The notes below the pieces were generated by a model. That model had not been told where the DNA came from, did not search any database, and saw only the letters and a list, made by a program, of their open reading frames with translations. This document shows positions 42,448 to 51,719 of a stretch of 64,000 nucleotides of DNA, one piece after another (positions within the stretch are counted from its first letter, which is position 1; each line of letters opens with the position of its first letter). The translations under genes and the position numbers were made by a program. This DNA is from Cupriavidus necator N-1 (GTDB lineage Bacteria > Pseudomonadota > Gammaproteobacteria > Burkholderiales > Burkholderiaceae), in contig NC_015724.1 of the NCBI RefSeq assembly GCF_000219215.1, positions 360,141 to 424,140 on the forward strand, read 5' to 3'.

Positions 42448-43693
42448 GATATGGCTCCAGCACGATATCGTGCTTGACCTGCACCAGTAGCTTCTGGCCG
42501 GGCTTGGTGGTGATCGTTGGACGAATGTTCTGATTGCGATTCAGAATCGTCTGCGCGGTCTGCGCAGCGACTTGCCCTGCCGTATTGCCAAAGGTGGTCA
42601 GGCCGTTGGGACCAACCGTCGTCGCCGTAGCGGAATCGTTAAAGTGCTGCTCCAACACGCCGATAATCAGCGCGCCGGCAAAGATCTTGAAGAAATGGTT
42701 GTTGACGTCACCGCTGATACCCGCGTAGCCATTGGGGTCGGCGCCGCCCATGCCCAACAGCGGTACCCACTTGCCGTTGGGCAACTGCATGCGCACGAAG
42801 GCGGCGAGGATGCGCTCCTGTCCAATGGCAATGTCGCTGCTGTACGTGCCAACCAGCGTGGCGCCGGCCGGGATCGCCTTGCACGTGCCATTCACCGTGT
42901 CGTACACGTCGTTGGTAACGGTCGCGCGGAACTCGCCCGGCTTGTCTGAGTTGAGGCCGCCGACGAACGTGGCGGGAATCACGAAGCCCTGGCTCACCGT
43001 ACACGGCGCGAGCTTGCCTGCGAATCCCGTACGGGTAAAGCTCGTGGCCGCCGCGCCGCGCAGGAATTGCCCGTCGCTCGACGTAGGCGCGGTGTTGCCG
43101 CCCTCGGGCCCACCCATGCCGGGCATACCACCGGCTCCGCCGACTCCACCCGTTCCATTCATGCCTCCGACTGCGGCCAGCTGCTGGGCGCGCATCTGCG
43201 CCGGATCGACCACGCCGGAGAGATCCGGCTGGCGCTTGACGTCTCGCCGCATGGCCTTGCCGTCCGACTTGAAGATCGGCGAGGTCATGACGGTATCCAG
43301 GTCGTTCGCCTGTTTCAGCTCGGCGGCGGCCGGCCCGGCTGTCGCGGGCTGCACGAAATCCTTCGCGGTCATCACCGGCGCCTTGGCCGGCTCCGGCCTG
43401 GTCGCCTCGGCCGCCTGCTGCGCCGCCTGTTTGCGCGCCTCATCCTGCTGCTGGCGAATGAGCTGATCAAGGCCGCCGTTGTCGGGGGTGCTGGTGCGCT
43501 CCTGCAGCTTCTTGGCCTTCTTGTCCTCGGCCTGCTTGGCCAGGTCCGACTCCATGCTGCTCTGGTAGAAATACCCGAGCGTGCCCACCAGCACCGCCGC
43601 CACCACGCCAAGCGTAGTGACGATATTGCGCGGTACCTTGCCGCTGGTCAGACGCTCTTTGGCGTCGGAAACGTCAGTCACGGGCTGCTTCAC
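42440..43693 (-). CDS. virB10: T4SS core protein VirB10/TrbI
   Basis: 417 residues. There is one transmembrane helix near 25-45 (NIVTTLGVVAAVLVGTLGYF), a long charged and Pro-containing periplasmic linker, then the TrbI domain (CTVSQGFVIPATFVGGLNSD, CKAIPAGATLVGTYSSDIAI, GQERILAAFVRMQLPNGKWV) with the C-terminal KLLVQVKHDIVLEPY. It spans both membranes as the core of the T4SS channel. It is third in the leftward operon after virB8 and virB9. Confidence 0.93.
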   Translation of the reverse strand: MKQPVTDVSDAKERLTSGKVPRNIVTTLGVVAAVLVGTLGYFYQSSMESDLAKQAEDKKAKKLQERTSTPDNGGLDQLIRQQQDEARKQAAQQAAEATRPEPAKAPVMTAKDFVQPATAGPAAAELKQANDLDTVMTSPIFKSDGKAMRRDVKRQPDLSGVVDPAQMRAQQLAAVGGMNGTGGVGGAGGMPGMGGPEGGNTAPTSSDGQFLRGAAATSFTRTGFAGKLAPCTVSQGFVIPATFVGGLNSDKPGEFRATVTNDVYDTVNGTCKAIPAGATLVGTYSSDIAIGQERILAAFVRMQLPNGKWVPLLGMGGADPNGYAGISGDVNNHFFKIFAGALIIGVLEQHFNDSATATTVGPNGLTTFGNTAGQVAAQTAQTILNRNQNIRPTITTKPGQKLLVQVKHDIVLEPYRD

Positions 43694-43707
43694 GATGTGC
43701 GCCTCGC

Positions 43708-44601
43708 TCAGAACAGACCGAGAATGCGGCGCTTGCCACGCAGCACCTTGACTTCGGTATCGCCCGACCGCAGCGCAATCTCGTCGGCCAACCGCTGCAT
43801 CACGAGAAACTCTCCGCGGCGGATGAAGTTCGCCACCACGTAGTCGCTGCCGTCCTTGTACAGCGCCACCGGCCAGTCCGCGCCGCGGGGGATGCGCATC
43901 CAGATGGCGGTGCCGTCATCGAACACCGTCTCCGGCTTGAACGCGGCGCCACCTTCCACGCGGTAGTCAAAGTTCAGCTTGTCCGGCGAGACTGCGACGG
44001 CATCCGGCGCCGAATTGGGCGGCTCGCGCTCGGCCGCGCCTGCGCCATGCTCCGCCCGCGCCTTAGCCTTCGCGCCGAACGCCCCTTGCACACGGAAGCG
44101 CACCTTCTGATAGAAGATCCCGCCTAGCGGCGACGACACCAGCGTGAACTCGTAGCTGCGCTTGTTGGTATTGACCGACAGCGTGTTGACCAGGCCCGGG
44201 CCGCTCGGCTTCACATACAGATGGTTCGCACCATCCGTCTCGAAGCTCCAGCGGATGTTCTCGCCCCACGCTGGATCACCCACAATCTGTTCGTCGGGCG
44301 CAAACTCGATGGTGGTCACCTTCAGTGGCGCCGTCAGTACGCGGAAGATCTGATCGGGGCTGTAGGGGAACACCACCAGGCGCGAATCGCCGGGCAAGGC
44401 CACTGGCTCGACCCCGCCGTTGAACGGGTTCATCGGATTCATGGCGTCAGCCATGTCGCCGATCCCGAGCCCGGGCAGCGGCGGCGGCGGCGCCTTGCGC
44501 GAAGGCTTGTCGGCCGAGAAGCCGGGGCCCGCCGACAGCATCAGGCACATAGCCGCAGTCAGGCCAACGACGGAAAAGCGGGAACGCAGGGATTGGGACA
44601 T
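43708..44601 (-). CDS. virB9: T4SS core protein VirB9/TrbG
   Basis: 297 residues with a signal peptide (FSVVGLTAAMCLMLSAGPGF). The N-terminal domain has RLVVFPYSPDQIFRVLTAPL, FAPDEQIVGDPAWGENIRWS and HLYVKPSGPGLVNTLSVNTN. The C-terminal domain has LNFDYRVEGGAAFKPETVFD and GEFLVMQRLADEIALRSGDT. It forms the outer-membrane core complex with VirB10. No VirB7 lipoprotein gene is evident next to it. Confidence 0.92.
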   Translation of the reverse strand: MSQSLRSRFSVVGLTAAMCLMLSAGPGFSADKPSRKAPPPPLPGLGIGDMADAMNPMNPFNGGVEPVALPGDSRLVVFPYSPDQIFRVLTAPLKVTTIEFAPDEQIVGDPAWGENIRWSFETDGANHLYVKPSGPGLVNTLSVNTNKRSYEFTLVSSPLGGIFYQKVRFRVQGAFGAKAKARAEHGAGAAEREPPNSAPDAVAVSPDKLNFDYRVEGGAAFKPETVFDDGTAIWMRIPRGADWPVALYKDGSDYVVANFIRRGEFLVMQRLADEIALRSGDTEVKVLRGKRRILGLF

Positions 44602-44617
44602 GGATTAGGTGGCCGAC

Positions 44618-45325
44618 TCAGGCGGCAGACTTCTGGATGCTGAAGAACACGGGGTAGATGCCAAACGGGTTGCCAGTCAGCGCCGCGTCGCTCTTCGGGG
44701 GATCGATCTGATAGCGGAAGGTCATGGCGTAGCGCTGCTTGCGCGGCTTCGCCCCTTCTTCGCGGGTGGAGGTGACAAACTCCACCGCAACCGTGTTGTC
44801 CGGCAGCAAGGCGATGTTGGTGACCTGCACCTCGCGCACCAGCGACGGGCTTTGCGCGATGGCACGGAACGGCGCGTCTTCGGACAGCCAGTCTTCGAAC
44901 TGCTTGCGCGCGGCGCCAACCATCTGCTTCTTCACGCCATTGATGTTCTGGAAGATGCGGGAATTCTCGATCTCCGGCGTAAGCACCGGCTCGATCGTGA
45001 ACATGCGTGTGACTACGTCGCGGAAGGCGACCTGGATCTCCAACGCTTTGGGCTGGTAGGCGTCCAACTCACGCGCCACCGGCTTGCCGTTCGCATCCGC
45101 CGAGACGCCCACCACGCGCACTACTGGTTCCGGCGGCTGGCGCGTGATCACGGCGGCCACGGCCACAAGCGCGGCGACGAGCGTCGCCAGCTTCCAGTGA
45201 TTGCGCTCGACCACCACCCGAGCGGTGCGGTCAAACAGGAATTGCGTGACGTCCTCGCCGGCGTACATGCCAGGCGCGGGAGACAGGACCTTCTTCGATT
45301 CGTTGCGGCGGGAGAACAGTGGCAT
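44618..45325 (-). CDS. virB8: T4SS inner-membrane protein VirB8/TrbF
   Basis: 235 residues: a cytoplasmic N-terminus, one transmembrane helix near 47-65 (HWKLATLVAALVAVAAVITR), then the periplasmic VirB8 domain (QVAFRDVVTRMFTIEPVLTP, DNTVAVEFVTSTREEGAKPR, YAMTFRYQIDPPKSDAALTG, NPFGIYPVFF). The NPFGxYV-like end is a hallmark. It is the first gene of the ~15-kb leftward T4SS/pilus operon, whose promoter region faces virB11. Confidence 0.92.
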   Translation of the reverse strand: MPLFSRRNESKKVLSPAPGMYAGEDVTQFLFDRTARVVVERNHWKLATLVAALVAVAAVITRQPPEPVVRVVGVSADANGKPVARELDAYQPKALEIQVAFRDVVTRMFTIEPVLTPEIENSRIFQNINGVKKQMVGAARKQFEDWLSEDAPFRAIAQSPSLVREVQVTNIALLPDNTVAVEFVTSTREEGAKPRKQRYAMTFRYQIDPPKSDAALTGNPFGIYPVFFSIQKSAA

Positions 45326-45708
45326 GAGGCACCTGTTTGGATGCCGCCTATTGAACCAGCGAATCGATACTCAATGAGTCACGAAAGGTATGCGATTTTC
45401 GACAGCTTTCAATATTTCTTAAATCAGGATTTAGGTGGCTCAGAGAGGCGATAACTGTTTGCCCATATCCCTTCTCCTGAACACGCCTCTCTGTGTCCTC
45501 ACCACCTACCCCGGGCACATGAGTCCACCCTATTTGCGATAAGAGAGCGAAATCGCACGCGTTATCGCTAGTAGGGTGGACTCATGTGCTCGCCCCCCTT
45601 TCTGTGTCAGGCGGCTTCCAAGATGCCCTCCAAGGCTCCGCTGAAAGCTCACGAAAATCGCATATCTTTCGGCCGCACACGCAGACGCTGAACGAGAACA
45701 ATAGCGGC
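45326..45708. promoter_or_regulatory. Divergent control region of the two transfer operons
   Basis: 383 bp between virB8 and virB11, with nested inverted repeats. Outer arms 45382-45411 and 45642-45671 are inverted copies (27 of 30 identical). Each contains, pointing outward, a -35-like TTGAAA or CTGAAA and, 16 bp on, a -10-like TACCTT or TATCTT, so they are probable divergent promoters. Inner arms form operator B. Confidence 0.7.
45513..45591. promoter_or_regulatory. Bidirectional operator B: two 31-bp inverted arms
   Basis: Left arm 45513-45543 and right arm 45561-45591 are inverted with a 17-bp spacer. Both carry CACATGAGTCCACCCTA and a terminal GATAA, nearly identical to operator A at 25829-25908. 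It lies upstream of both outward promoter-like arms, as an activator site should. Confidence 0.8.
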
Positions 45709-46758
45709 ATGTCCGCACCTGCCGCACACCCCACCCTGCAATTCGACCAGCTCGAAGCGAGCGCGGTCGCGATGTTCTTCGAGGCGCTCGGTCCCATCAA
45801 GGCCTACGTCGAGGCTTCTGACATAGCGGAGGTGATGATCAACCATGCCGACAGCGTCTGGATCGAACGCCATGGCGAACTGCGCCGGCTTGATATCCGG
45901 CTCGATCCGGCCATGATCGAAGGCGCTGTGCGGGCGCTTGCCGCCTCGGTACAGAAGTCCGCAGTGCGCGGCACAGACCAGGGCATCATCAACGCCGGCT
46001 ACCAGGGCATGCGGATCGCCGCCGTGATGCAGCCCACCGCCATCGACGGCAACGCGCTCAGCATCCGCCGACACCGCGAGCAGAACCTCTCCCTTTCCGA
46101 CTACGTCGAGATGGGCGCGTTCTCTGCCCGAGTGGCCCGCAACACCGCCGACGACAAACCGATCTTTGACGGCCCGGTGGAGGATGAAGCGCTAAAGGCA
46201 GCGCTCACCCAACTGGTCGTGCAGCGCAAGAACATCCTCGTCGCCGGGGGCACGTCCTCGGGCAAGACCACCCTCCTAAACGCGCTGGTGGCCGAGATCC
46301 CCCACAGCGAGCGCGTGCTGTCCATCGAAGACACGATGGAACTGAAGATGACGGTGCCCAACAAGGTCCGCCTGTTGTCCAACGCTGACACCCGCGTGAC
46401 CACGCAACAACTGGTCGCCCTCTCCCTGCGCTTTCGCCCCGACCGGATTCTCGTTGGCGAAGTGCGTGGCGGCGAGGCGTACGACCTGCTGCAGGCGCTT
46501 AACACCGGCCACGATGGCGGCATGGCGTCGCTACACGCCAACAACGCCCGCTCCGCCCTGTCGCGGCTCGAAAGTCTTGCGATGCTCGGCATCCCCGCCG
46601 GCTCCCGTTGGGAGCTGGATGACATGCGCAAGCTCATCGCCGAATGCTTCCACTACGTGCTGCACCTGCGTCGTACCTGCGAGATGCGGCACGTGTCGGA
46701 AGTCCTGGAGATTCAGGGCTTCAAAAACAACGACTACGTTGTCAACCGCGTTTTCTAA
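45709..46758 (+). CDS. virB11: T4SS ATPase VirB11
   Basis: 349 residues from MSAPAAHPTLQFDQLEASAV at 45709; the frame upstream overlaps the promoter arm. Motifs: ILVAGGTSSGKTTLLNALVA (Walker A), VLSIEDTMELK (Asp box), RPDRILVGEVRGGEAYDLLQ (Walker B) and GGMASLHANNA (His box). It forms a hexameric ring at the channel base and powers pilus and substrate handling. It is the first gene of the rightward transfer operon. Confidence 0.94.
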   Translation: MSAPAAHPTLQFDQLEASAVAMFFEALGPIKAYVEASDIAEVMINHADSVWIERHGELRRLDIRLDPAMIEGAVRALAASVQKSAVRGTDQGIINAGYQGMRIAAVMQPTAIDGNALSIRRHREQNLSLSDYVEMGAFSARVARNTADDKPIFDGPVEDEALKAALTQLVVQRKNILVAGGTSSGKTTLLNALVAEIPHSERVLSIEDTMELKMTVPNKVRLLSNADTRVTTQQLVALSLRFRPDRILVGEVRGGEAYDLLQALNTGHDGGMASLHANNARSALSRLESLAMLGIPAGSRWELDDMRKLIAECFHYVLHLRRTCEMRHVSEVLEIQGFKNNDYVVNRVF

Positions 46759-46777
46759 CTGGGGAGTTCGCCACACC

Positions 46778-47128
46778 ATGCTTCGATCCAACCCGCAACC
46801 GGGGATGCAGTCCAACACTACCGTAACCCGTTCCCAACACACAGCCCTGGTAATGGGCGCGGCACTGATGCTGTGCGCGCAGAGCGCCATGGCAGCCGAC
46901 CTCGGGATCTTCAGCGGCCTGACCAATATGATCTGCTCGATCCAGGCACTGGTGAGCGGCCCCATCATTTTCGTGATCGGCGTGGTGGTCATCATTCTGG
47001 GCGCAATTGGTATCGCCAACTCCGAGTCGACCATCGTGAAGGTCGTCATGACGGCCATCGTCGGCATCGGGCTCGCGGCTGCCGCCATTCCGATCGCCAA
47101 AAACCTTGGCCTGACTCAGTACTGCTGA
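46778..47128 (+). CDS. virB2: T4SS major pilin VirB2/TrbC
   Basis: 116 residues. A long signal peptide (LVMGAALMLCAQSAMAADLG) is followed by two transmembrane helices (ALVSGPIIFVIGVVVIILGA and KVVMTAIVGIGLAAAAIPIA) with a short loop, the VirB2 pattern. Mature pilin would be ~77 residues. It is located between virB11 and virB3. Confidence 0.9.
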   Translation: MLRSNPQPGMQSNTTVTRSQHTALVMGAALMLCAQSAMAADLGIFSGLTNMICSIQALVSGPIIFVIGVVVIILGAIGIANSESTIVKVVMTAIVGIGLAAAAIPIAKNLGLTQYC

Positions 47129-47130
47129 TC

Positions 47131-47460
47131 ATGCGCCAGCACGCCGTCAGCCGCTCGCTTTCTCTGCCGCGCATGCTCGGCGGCGCTGTGCGCGGGCTCG
47201 CCATCGCCAACGGAACCATCACCGCCCTGCTGTGCTATGCCACCTACACGGGCGGCTTCTGGACGGTGGCCGGGTTCTTCCTGCTTGGCCTGTGTGTCCA
47301 CTTGTTCCTGCGCTGGCTCACCACCAGCGACCCATGGTGGAACCTCGTGCTGAACGTCTACAACCACTACGGCGACGTCTACGAGTCGGCCCCGTGGCAC
47401 GGCAAATTCAGCCCCCGCTTTCGCCGTCCCTACGGCTTTGATAGCGATCTGCCATGCTGA
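47131..47460 (+). CDS. virB3: T4SS inner-membrane protein VirB3/TrbD
   Basis: 109 residues. Starts MRQHAVSRSLSLPRMLGGAV, 2 bp after virB2. Two adjacent hydrophobic segments (NGTITALLCYATYTGGFWTV, AGFFLLGLCVHLFLRWLTTS) followed by a soluble DPWW tail are typical of VirB3. The stop overlaps the virB4 start (ATGCTGA), so translation is coupled. Confidence 0.9.
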   Translation: MRQHAVSRSLSLPRMLGGAVRGLAIANGTITALLCYATYTGGFWTVAGFFLLGLCVHLFLRWLTTSDPWWNLVLNVYNHYGDVYESAPWHGKFSPRFRRPYGFDSDLPC

Positions 47461-49898
47461 AACGCCGCCCCATGCAGGAAATTGCACCGTGGATGACGCT
47501 GGTTACCCCCGACCTGGTGCTAAACAAGGATGGCTCGCTGCTGGCGACCTTTGACTTCGATGGCATCGACGCGGACAGCCCCAACACGCTGGACGTGTCG
47601 GCCGCCCGCGACCAGCTCGATCAGGCCTGCCGCAGCTTCGACAGCCGTGTGACCGCATGGTGGCGGCTACGCCACCGGCGCACCCGCGACTACATCGGCG
47701 GCACCTTCCCCGCCACGTCCGACGCCCGGCTCGATGCGCTCAATCGGGAGCACATGACCAGCGGCAAGTACTTCCGCAACTCGCATTCGCTCGCGCTTGC
47801 CTACACGCCGGAGAACGGCATCGACAAGGTGTTCGAGCGCATGGCCTATCACATGACGGTCGGTGGCAAGAACTTCGCCATCGCCGCCTTCGAAACCGCC
47901 AAGGACGTGCTGCTGGCCCGCAATGCCTTCGCCTTCGACTTGCAGCGCACCGAGGCCGACGCCAAGCGCTTCGAGTCGATGCTGGACGCCTTCACGGGTG
48001 GTGTCACCAAGCTCGGCCTTACTCGCCTGTCGATGCAGGACAGCCTGGCGGCGCTGCACCAAACGGTCAATCCGACCGTGCCGCCACGCCGCGTCCGCTT
48101 TCCCGTCACGCTGCTGGATACGCATCTCACCGAGTCGGAAGTGATCAGCGGCGCCGACAAGCTGTTCTTCGAATCAGCCCACGGCAAACGCTTCGCCGCC
48201 GTGGTGGCCGTCAAGGAATGGATGGGTTTTCAGGAAGCCGCGCTCGACGTGCTCACGCAGATCGACGCGGAACTGGACATCTGCATCCTCTATCGGTTCC
48301 TCGACACTCACAAGGCCACCCACTACATCGAGAAGATCCGCCGTTTCTACAAGATGGCGAGCTTCAACCTCTGGTCGATCGCCAAGCAGATGGCGGCCAA
48401 GGAGGAGACGCAGAACGACGAAGGCCGCGAGCAACTGGCAGCCGAAGCAGGCGACGCGCTGCGCCGCCTGACCGCCGAGGGGCAGCAGCACGGCTTCGTC
48501 AATATTTCGGTGATCGTCTACGGCGACACCGAGGCCGAATGCGAGGATGCCGTGAGCGAGGTGGTGGGTGCCATCACCAATGCGGGTTTCGGCCCGATCC
48601 GGGAGAAGGCCAACCTGCTGCCGGCCTGGAACAGCACCCTGCCCGGCCGTTGGGACAAGCAGCGCCGCCTCCAGTTCGTCGAGACGCCGGCGGTGTCCGA
48701 CATTGCCCCGCTGCGCTCGGTGCGCCCCGGGCCGACCCGCAACAACTGGCTTACCGACCTGTCGGGCGTCGAGACGCCGCCGCTCACATACCTGCCGACC
48801 CGCCACCGCACCGCGCAGCGCCTGGACATGCACCAGCCGGGCGGCAATGGCCACCTGCTGGTGCTCGGCCCCATCGGGGCCGGCAAGTCGGTCATGCTCA
48901 ACTTCCTTGTCACGCAGGCGGGCCGCCAGAGGGCGCGTCGCATCCGCTTCGACAAGGACCGCTCGACCCGAATCCCTACGCTGCTCGCCGGTGGCAAGTT
49001 TGTCGATGTGACCGGGCGCTTCCAGGCGGCCACGCAGACCAATCCGCTGTCCTTGCTCACGGATGCCGCCAACTTCGCGTACGTCACGGACTGGTTGGTG
49101 CTAGCGATCGAGGACGATGACTTCCGTTGCACGCCGCAGCAGCGCACCGACCTCTTTCAGGCCGTGCAGATCCTCGCGCGCTTTCCGCGCGAGCGCTGGA
49201 CGCTGTCCAACCTCTGCACGCAACTGCACGCCACGTTGCGTGAGCGCCTGCAAATTTGGGTGAAGGGCGGGCAATACGGCCACTTCTTCGACCACGTCGA
49301 GGATGCCTTCGAGGTAAGCGACGACCTGTCGATCGAGATGGGCGACCTGTTCACCAATTTCCCGCGCGCTGCGGCCCTCTTCATGGACTATGCGTTCTAC
49401 CGCATCAGCCAGTCGATGGGAACCCGCTACACGATCATCGAGGTGGAGGAAGCTGGCTTTTTCTTTACCAACCCGCGCTTCTACGCCCGACTGGAGACGT
49501 GGATCGTGACGATCCGAAAGCTCAACGGCGCGATCTGGATGGCGACGCAGTCGCTCCAGCAGGTGGCGCGCGTGGCGGACTTCGAGATCCTCAAGGACAA
49601 CATCGCCAACATCATCTACCTGCCAAACAGCCAAGCCATTACGAGCAAGGAGCTGTACCGCGATGTGTTCGGCCTCACGCTCGACCAGGTGAAGATGATT
49701 ACCGAGGCGGTACCCAACCGCGACTACTACTGGACCACCAAAACCCAGAGCCGAATGCTGCAGACGGCGTTCAGCAAGGAAATGGTCGCGATGCTGCGCT
49801 CCGACGGCTATGCGCAGGAAGTGCTCGACCGCCACCACGCCTCCGGGCTACCGGACTGGCAAGACCGCTACGTGCGCGAAGTGCTGACGCGCGGCTAA
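47454..49898 (+). CDS. virB4: T4SS ATPase VirB4/TrbE
   Basis: 814 residues, the usual size. Walker A is VLGPIGAGKSVMLNFLVTQA (near 478), Walker B is YTIIEVEEAGFFFTNPRFY, and the C-terminal lobe includes IWMATQSLQQVARVADFEIL and YLPNSQAITSKELYRDVFGL. The N-terminal half (LLATFDFDGIDADSPNTLDV) is the CagE/TrbE region. It energises pilus assembly and transport with VirB11 and the coupling protein. Confidence 0.95.
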   Translation: MLKRRPMQEIAPWMTLVTPDLVLNKDGSLLATFDFDGIDADSPNTLDVSAARDQLDQACRSFDSRVTAWWRLRHRRTRDYIGGTFPATSDARLDALNREHMTSGKYFRNSHSLALAYTPENGIDKVFERMAYHMTVGGKNFAIAAFETAKDVLLARNAFAFDLQRTEADAKRFESMLDAFTGGVTKLGLTRLSMQDSLAALHQTVNPTVPPRRVRFPVTLLDTHLTESEVISGADKLFFESAHGKRFAAVVAVKEWMGFQEAALDVLTQIDAELDICILYRFLDTHKATHYIEKIRRFYKMASFNLWSIAKQMAAKEETQNDEGREQLAAEAGDALRRLTAEGQQHGFVNISVIVYGDTEAECEDAVSEVVGAITNAGFGPIREKANLLPAWNSTLPGRWDKQRRLQFVETPAVSDIAPLRSVRPGPTRNNWLTDLSGVETPPLTYLPTRHRTAQRLDMHQPGGNGHLLVLGPIGAGKSVMLNFLVTQAGRQRARRIRFDKDRSTRIPTLLAGGKFVDVTGRFQAATQTNPLSLLTDAANFAYVTDWLVLAIEDDDFRCTPQQRTDLFQAVQILARFPRERWTLSNLCTQLHATLRERLQIWVKGGQYGHFFDHVEDAFEVSDDLSIEMGDLFTNFPRAAALFMDYAFYRISQSMGTRYTIIEVEEAGFFFTNPRFYARLETWIVTIRKLNGAIWMATQSLQQVARVADFEILKDNIANIIYLPNSQAITSKELYRDVFGLTLDQVKMITEAVPNRDYYWTTKTQSRMLQTAFSKEMVAMLRSDGYAQEVLDRHHASGLPDWQDRYVREVLTRG

Positions 49899-49940
49899 TG
49901 CATGTCACGAATTCACCACCTCACACTCAGGAATCTTCCC

Positions 49941-50705
49941 ATGAACAAAGTGCTTGCAGGCGTGCTGGCTTCGGCAGCTTTGACCGCCTCATCGCTGGCC
50001 CATGCCAGCGGCTGGCCGGTATTCGACGCGGCCAACTTCATCAAGAACACAATGACCGCCGCCCAGGCGCTCAAGACCGAGATCTACGAGAACACGAACA
50101 TCGTCTACCAGAACAAGATGATGCTCAATCAGCTCCAGCAAGCGGTGGGGCTGGATTCCGTCGCCATGGCCACGCAAGCGATGGGCATCCAGGAGGACTT
50201 CCAAAAGCACCAGCGCTACGGACAAGCGATGCAGGAGCTGTACGGTAGCCTCGCCAATAACGCCGACTTTCTCTCAAACGTACAGGGTCTGGTGGCGTCA
50301 TCGGGCAAGACACCCGACCAGTGGTTCCGCGACCAGCGTACCTTGCTCGAAACCGGCGACAAGACTGCCAAGCGGCTATTCGGGTTAGGCCAGGACGTGA
50401 CCAAGAACAACGAAAAGCTCGCTCAACGCCGCCGCGATCTGCAGCAGGATTTGAACATGAACCAAACCGCGCAGGCCACCGCCCAGCTCACCAACCAGAT
50501 GCTGGACGTGATGGCCGGACAGAACGCCGACCTCTTGCAACTGATCGGTGCGAAGACCCAGGCGGACGCGGTGAAAGACCAGAAGGTGAACGCGGATACC
50601 GCCGAGAAGACTGCAGCGGCTGAGCAGCTCGCTCGACAGCAGGCAGACGAGCTTCAGAAGCTGCGCCAACAGGTCTTCAGCCGCGGCACCTTGTCGGGGA
50701 AGTGA
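49941..50705 (+). CDS. virB5: T4SS minor pilus protein VirB5/TrbJ
   Basis: 254 residues from MNKVLAGVLASAALTASSLA at 49941 (AGGAATCTTCCC upstream). Signal peptide, then helical coiled-coil sequence (AAQALKTEIYENTNIVYQNK, NNEKLAQRRRDLQQDLNMNQ, AEQLARQQADELQKLRQQVF) with the GWPVFDAANFIKN start of the mature chain typical of TrbJ/VirB5. It is likely at the T4SS pilus tip. Confidence 0.9.
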   Translation: MNKVLAGVLASAALTASSLAHASGWPVFDAANFIKNTMTAAQALKTEIYENTNIVYQNKMMLNQLQQAVGLDSVAMATQAMGIQEDFQKHQRYGQAMQELYGSLANNADFLSNVQGLVASSGKTPDQWFRDQRTLLETGDKTAKRLFGLGQDVTKNNEKLAQRRRDLQQDLNMNQTAQATAQLTNQMLDVMAGQNADLLQLIGAKTQADAVKDQKVNADTAEKTAAAEQLARQQADELQKLRQQVFSRGTLSGK

Positions 50706-50706
50706 G

Positions 50707-51708
50707 ATGGGATACTCCGCGCCGCTGCGACTTCTGCTCTGCGCCATTCTTGTCGCACTTTCCCTGGTTTCTGGGCCAGCGACGGCACAGCCGAGCGGCG
50801 AGACTTCGAACATCGCTTCAAGCCTAACGCCGGCTGCCGGTTCAACGGGAGAGGCTCTTTCTTCGACGATCAGGGAGTTGCTTGCACTGCGTGATGGGCT
50901 TCTCGACGGCGGGATCGCCATTAGCCGAACCACGGCTCCTGAAGCCGGTAAGTTCGCGTGGGCCCTCACCGTTCTCACCTTGGTGATCGCCGGCTTTCGA
51001 TTCACAGCGCATCGCAATCCCGTTGGAGCGTGGGTGGAGTTCATTGAATCGCTCACCGTTCTTGGCATCTTCGCCGCGATGTACCTCAGCTTCGATAGCT
51101 TCGGCACTGGAATCTTCAAGTGGTTCGATCAGCTTGCGCGCAGCATGAGTGCAGGGAACTACGACACCGGCTCGTTGCTTGCGTACACCGCCGGCAAGTT
51201 CCTTGATTCCTTCTTCAAGGCGTTTCGGGTAGCCGCCTGGTATGACAAGCTCGACGTAATCTTCTCCTGCCTCGGGCTGCTCATCGCCTTTGCCCTGACC
51301 GCCGCCGCGTCCATCGTTTACACCTACTTCGTGATGATCGGTCAGCTCCAGGCCGCTGTTGGGCTTGCGATCGGCCTGATCGCTGTCTCCCTTGGATTCT
51401 CGGAGTACACGCGAAAATACTTCTGGGCGTGGTTCGACTTCATGGTCACCGCCTCCATGTATGTGGTTACCGCTGCGATCATCGCGAATCTGGTCGCGGC
51501 CTCAACAGGCGAAACCATCCAGAAGGTCGCCGACATTGGTACCAGCACGGCTGCCGCGGGATGGAAAGCGGCCTCACTGTCCGTCCTGGTGCTGTTGATC
51601 TCGTTTGAGATTCCAAAGCTTGCTGGCTCGCTCTTCGGTACCGGTGGCGGCGTCTCTGGCGGCGCAGCAATGGGACTGGCAAAGGGTGCGTGGAAGCTCG
51701 GAAAGTGA
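50707..51708 (+). CDS. virB6: T4SS polytopic membrane protein VirB6/TrbL
   Basis: 333 residues with a signal-like N-terminus and at least five hydrophobic segments (ALTVLTLVIAGFRFTAH, SLTVLGIFAAMYLSF, VIFSCLGLLIAFALTAAASI, AAVGLAIGLIAVSLGF, MYVVTAAIIANLVAA, SLSVLVLLISFEIPKLAGSL). It ends with a Gly-rich tail (GTGGGVSGGAAMGLAKGAW). It starts 1 bp after virB5. VirB6/TrbL proteins form part of the inner-membrane channel. Confidence 0.9.
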   Translation: MGYSAPLRLLLCAILVALSLVSGPATAQPSGETSNIASSLTPAAGSTGEALSSTIRELLALRDGLLDGGIAISRTTAPEAGKFAWALTVLTLVIAGFRFTAHRNPVGAWVEFIESLTVLGIFAAMYLSFDSFGTGIFKWFDQLARSMSAGNYDTGSLLAYTAGKFLDSFFKAFRVAAWYDKLDVIFSCLGLLIAFALTAAASIVYTYFVMIGQLQAAVGLAIGLIAVSLGFSEYTRKYFWAWFDFMVTASMYVVTAAIIANLVAASTGETIQKVADIGTSTAAAGWKAASLSVLVLLISFEIPKLAGSLFGTGGGVSGGAAMGLAKGAWKLGK

Positions 51709-51719
51709 GGGAAGTGAAG

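Noticed and set aside
42440..43693. DotG/IcmE identity for the VirB10 gene
   Set aside because: The C-terminal TrbI domain is shared, but the neighbours are VirB8/VirB9 of the P/F-type order and there are no pentapeptide repeats.
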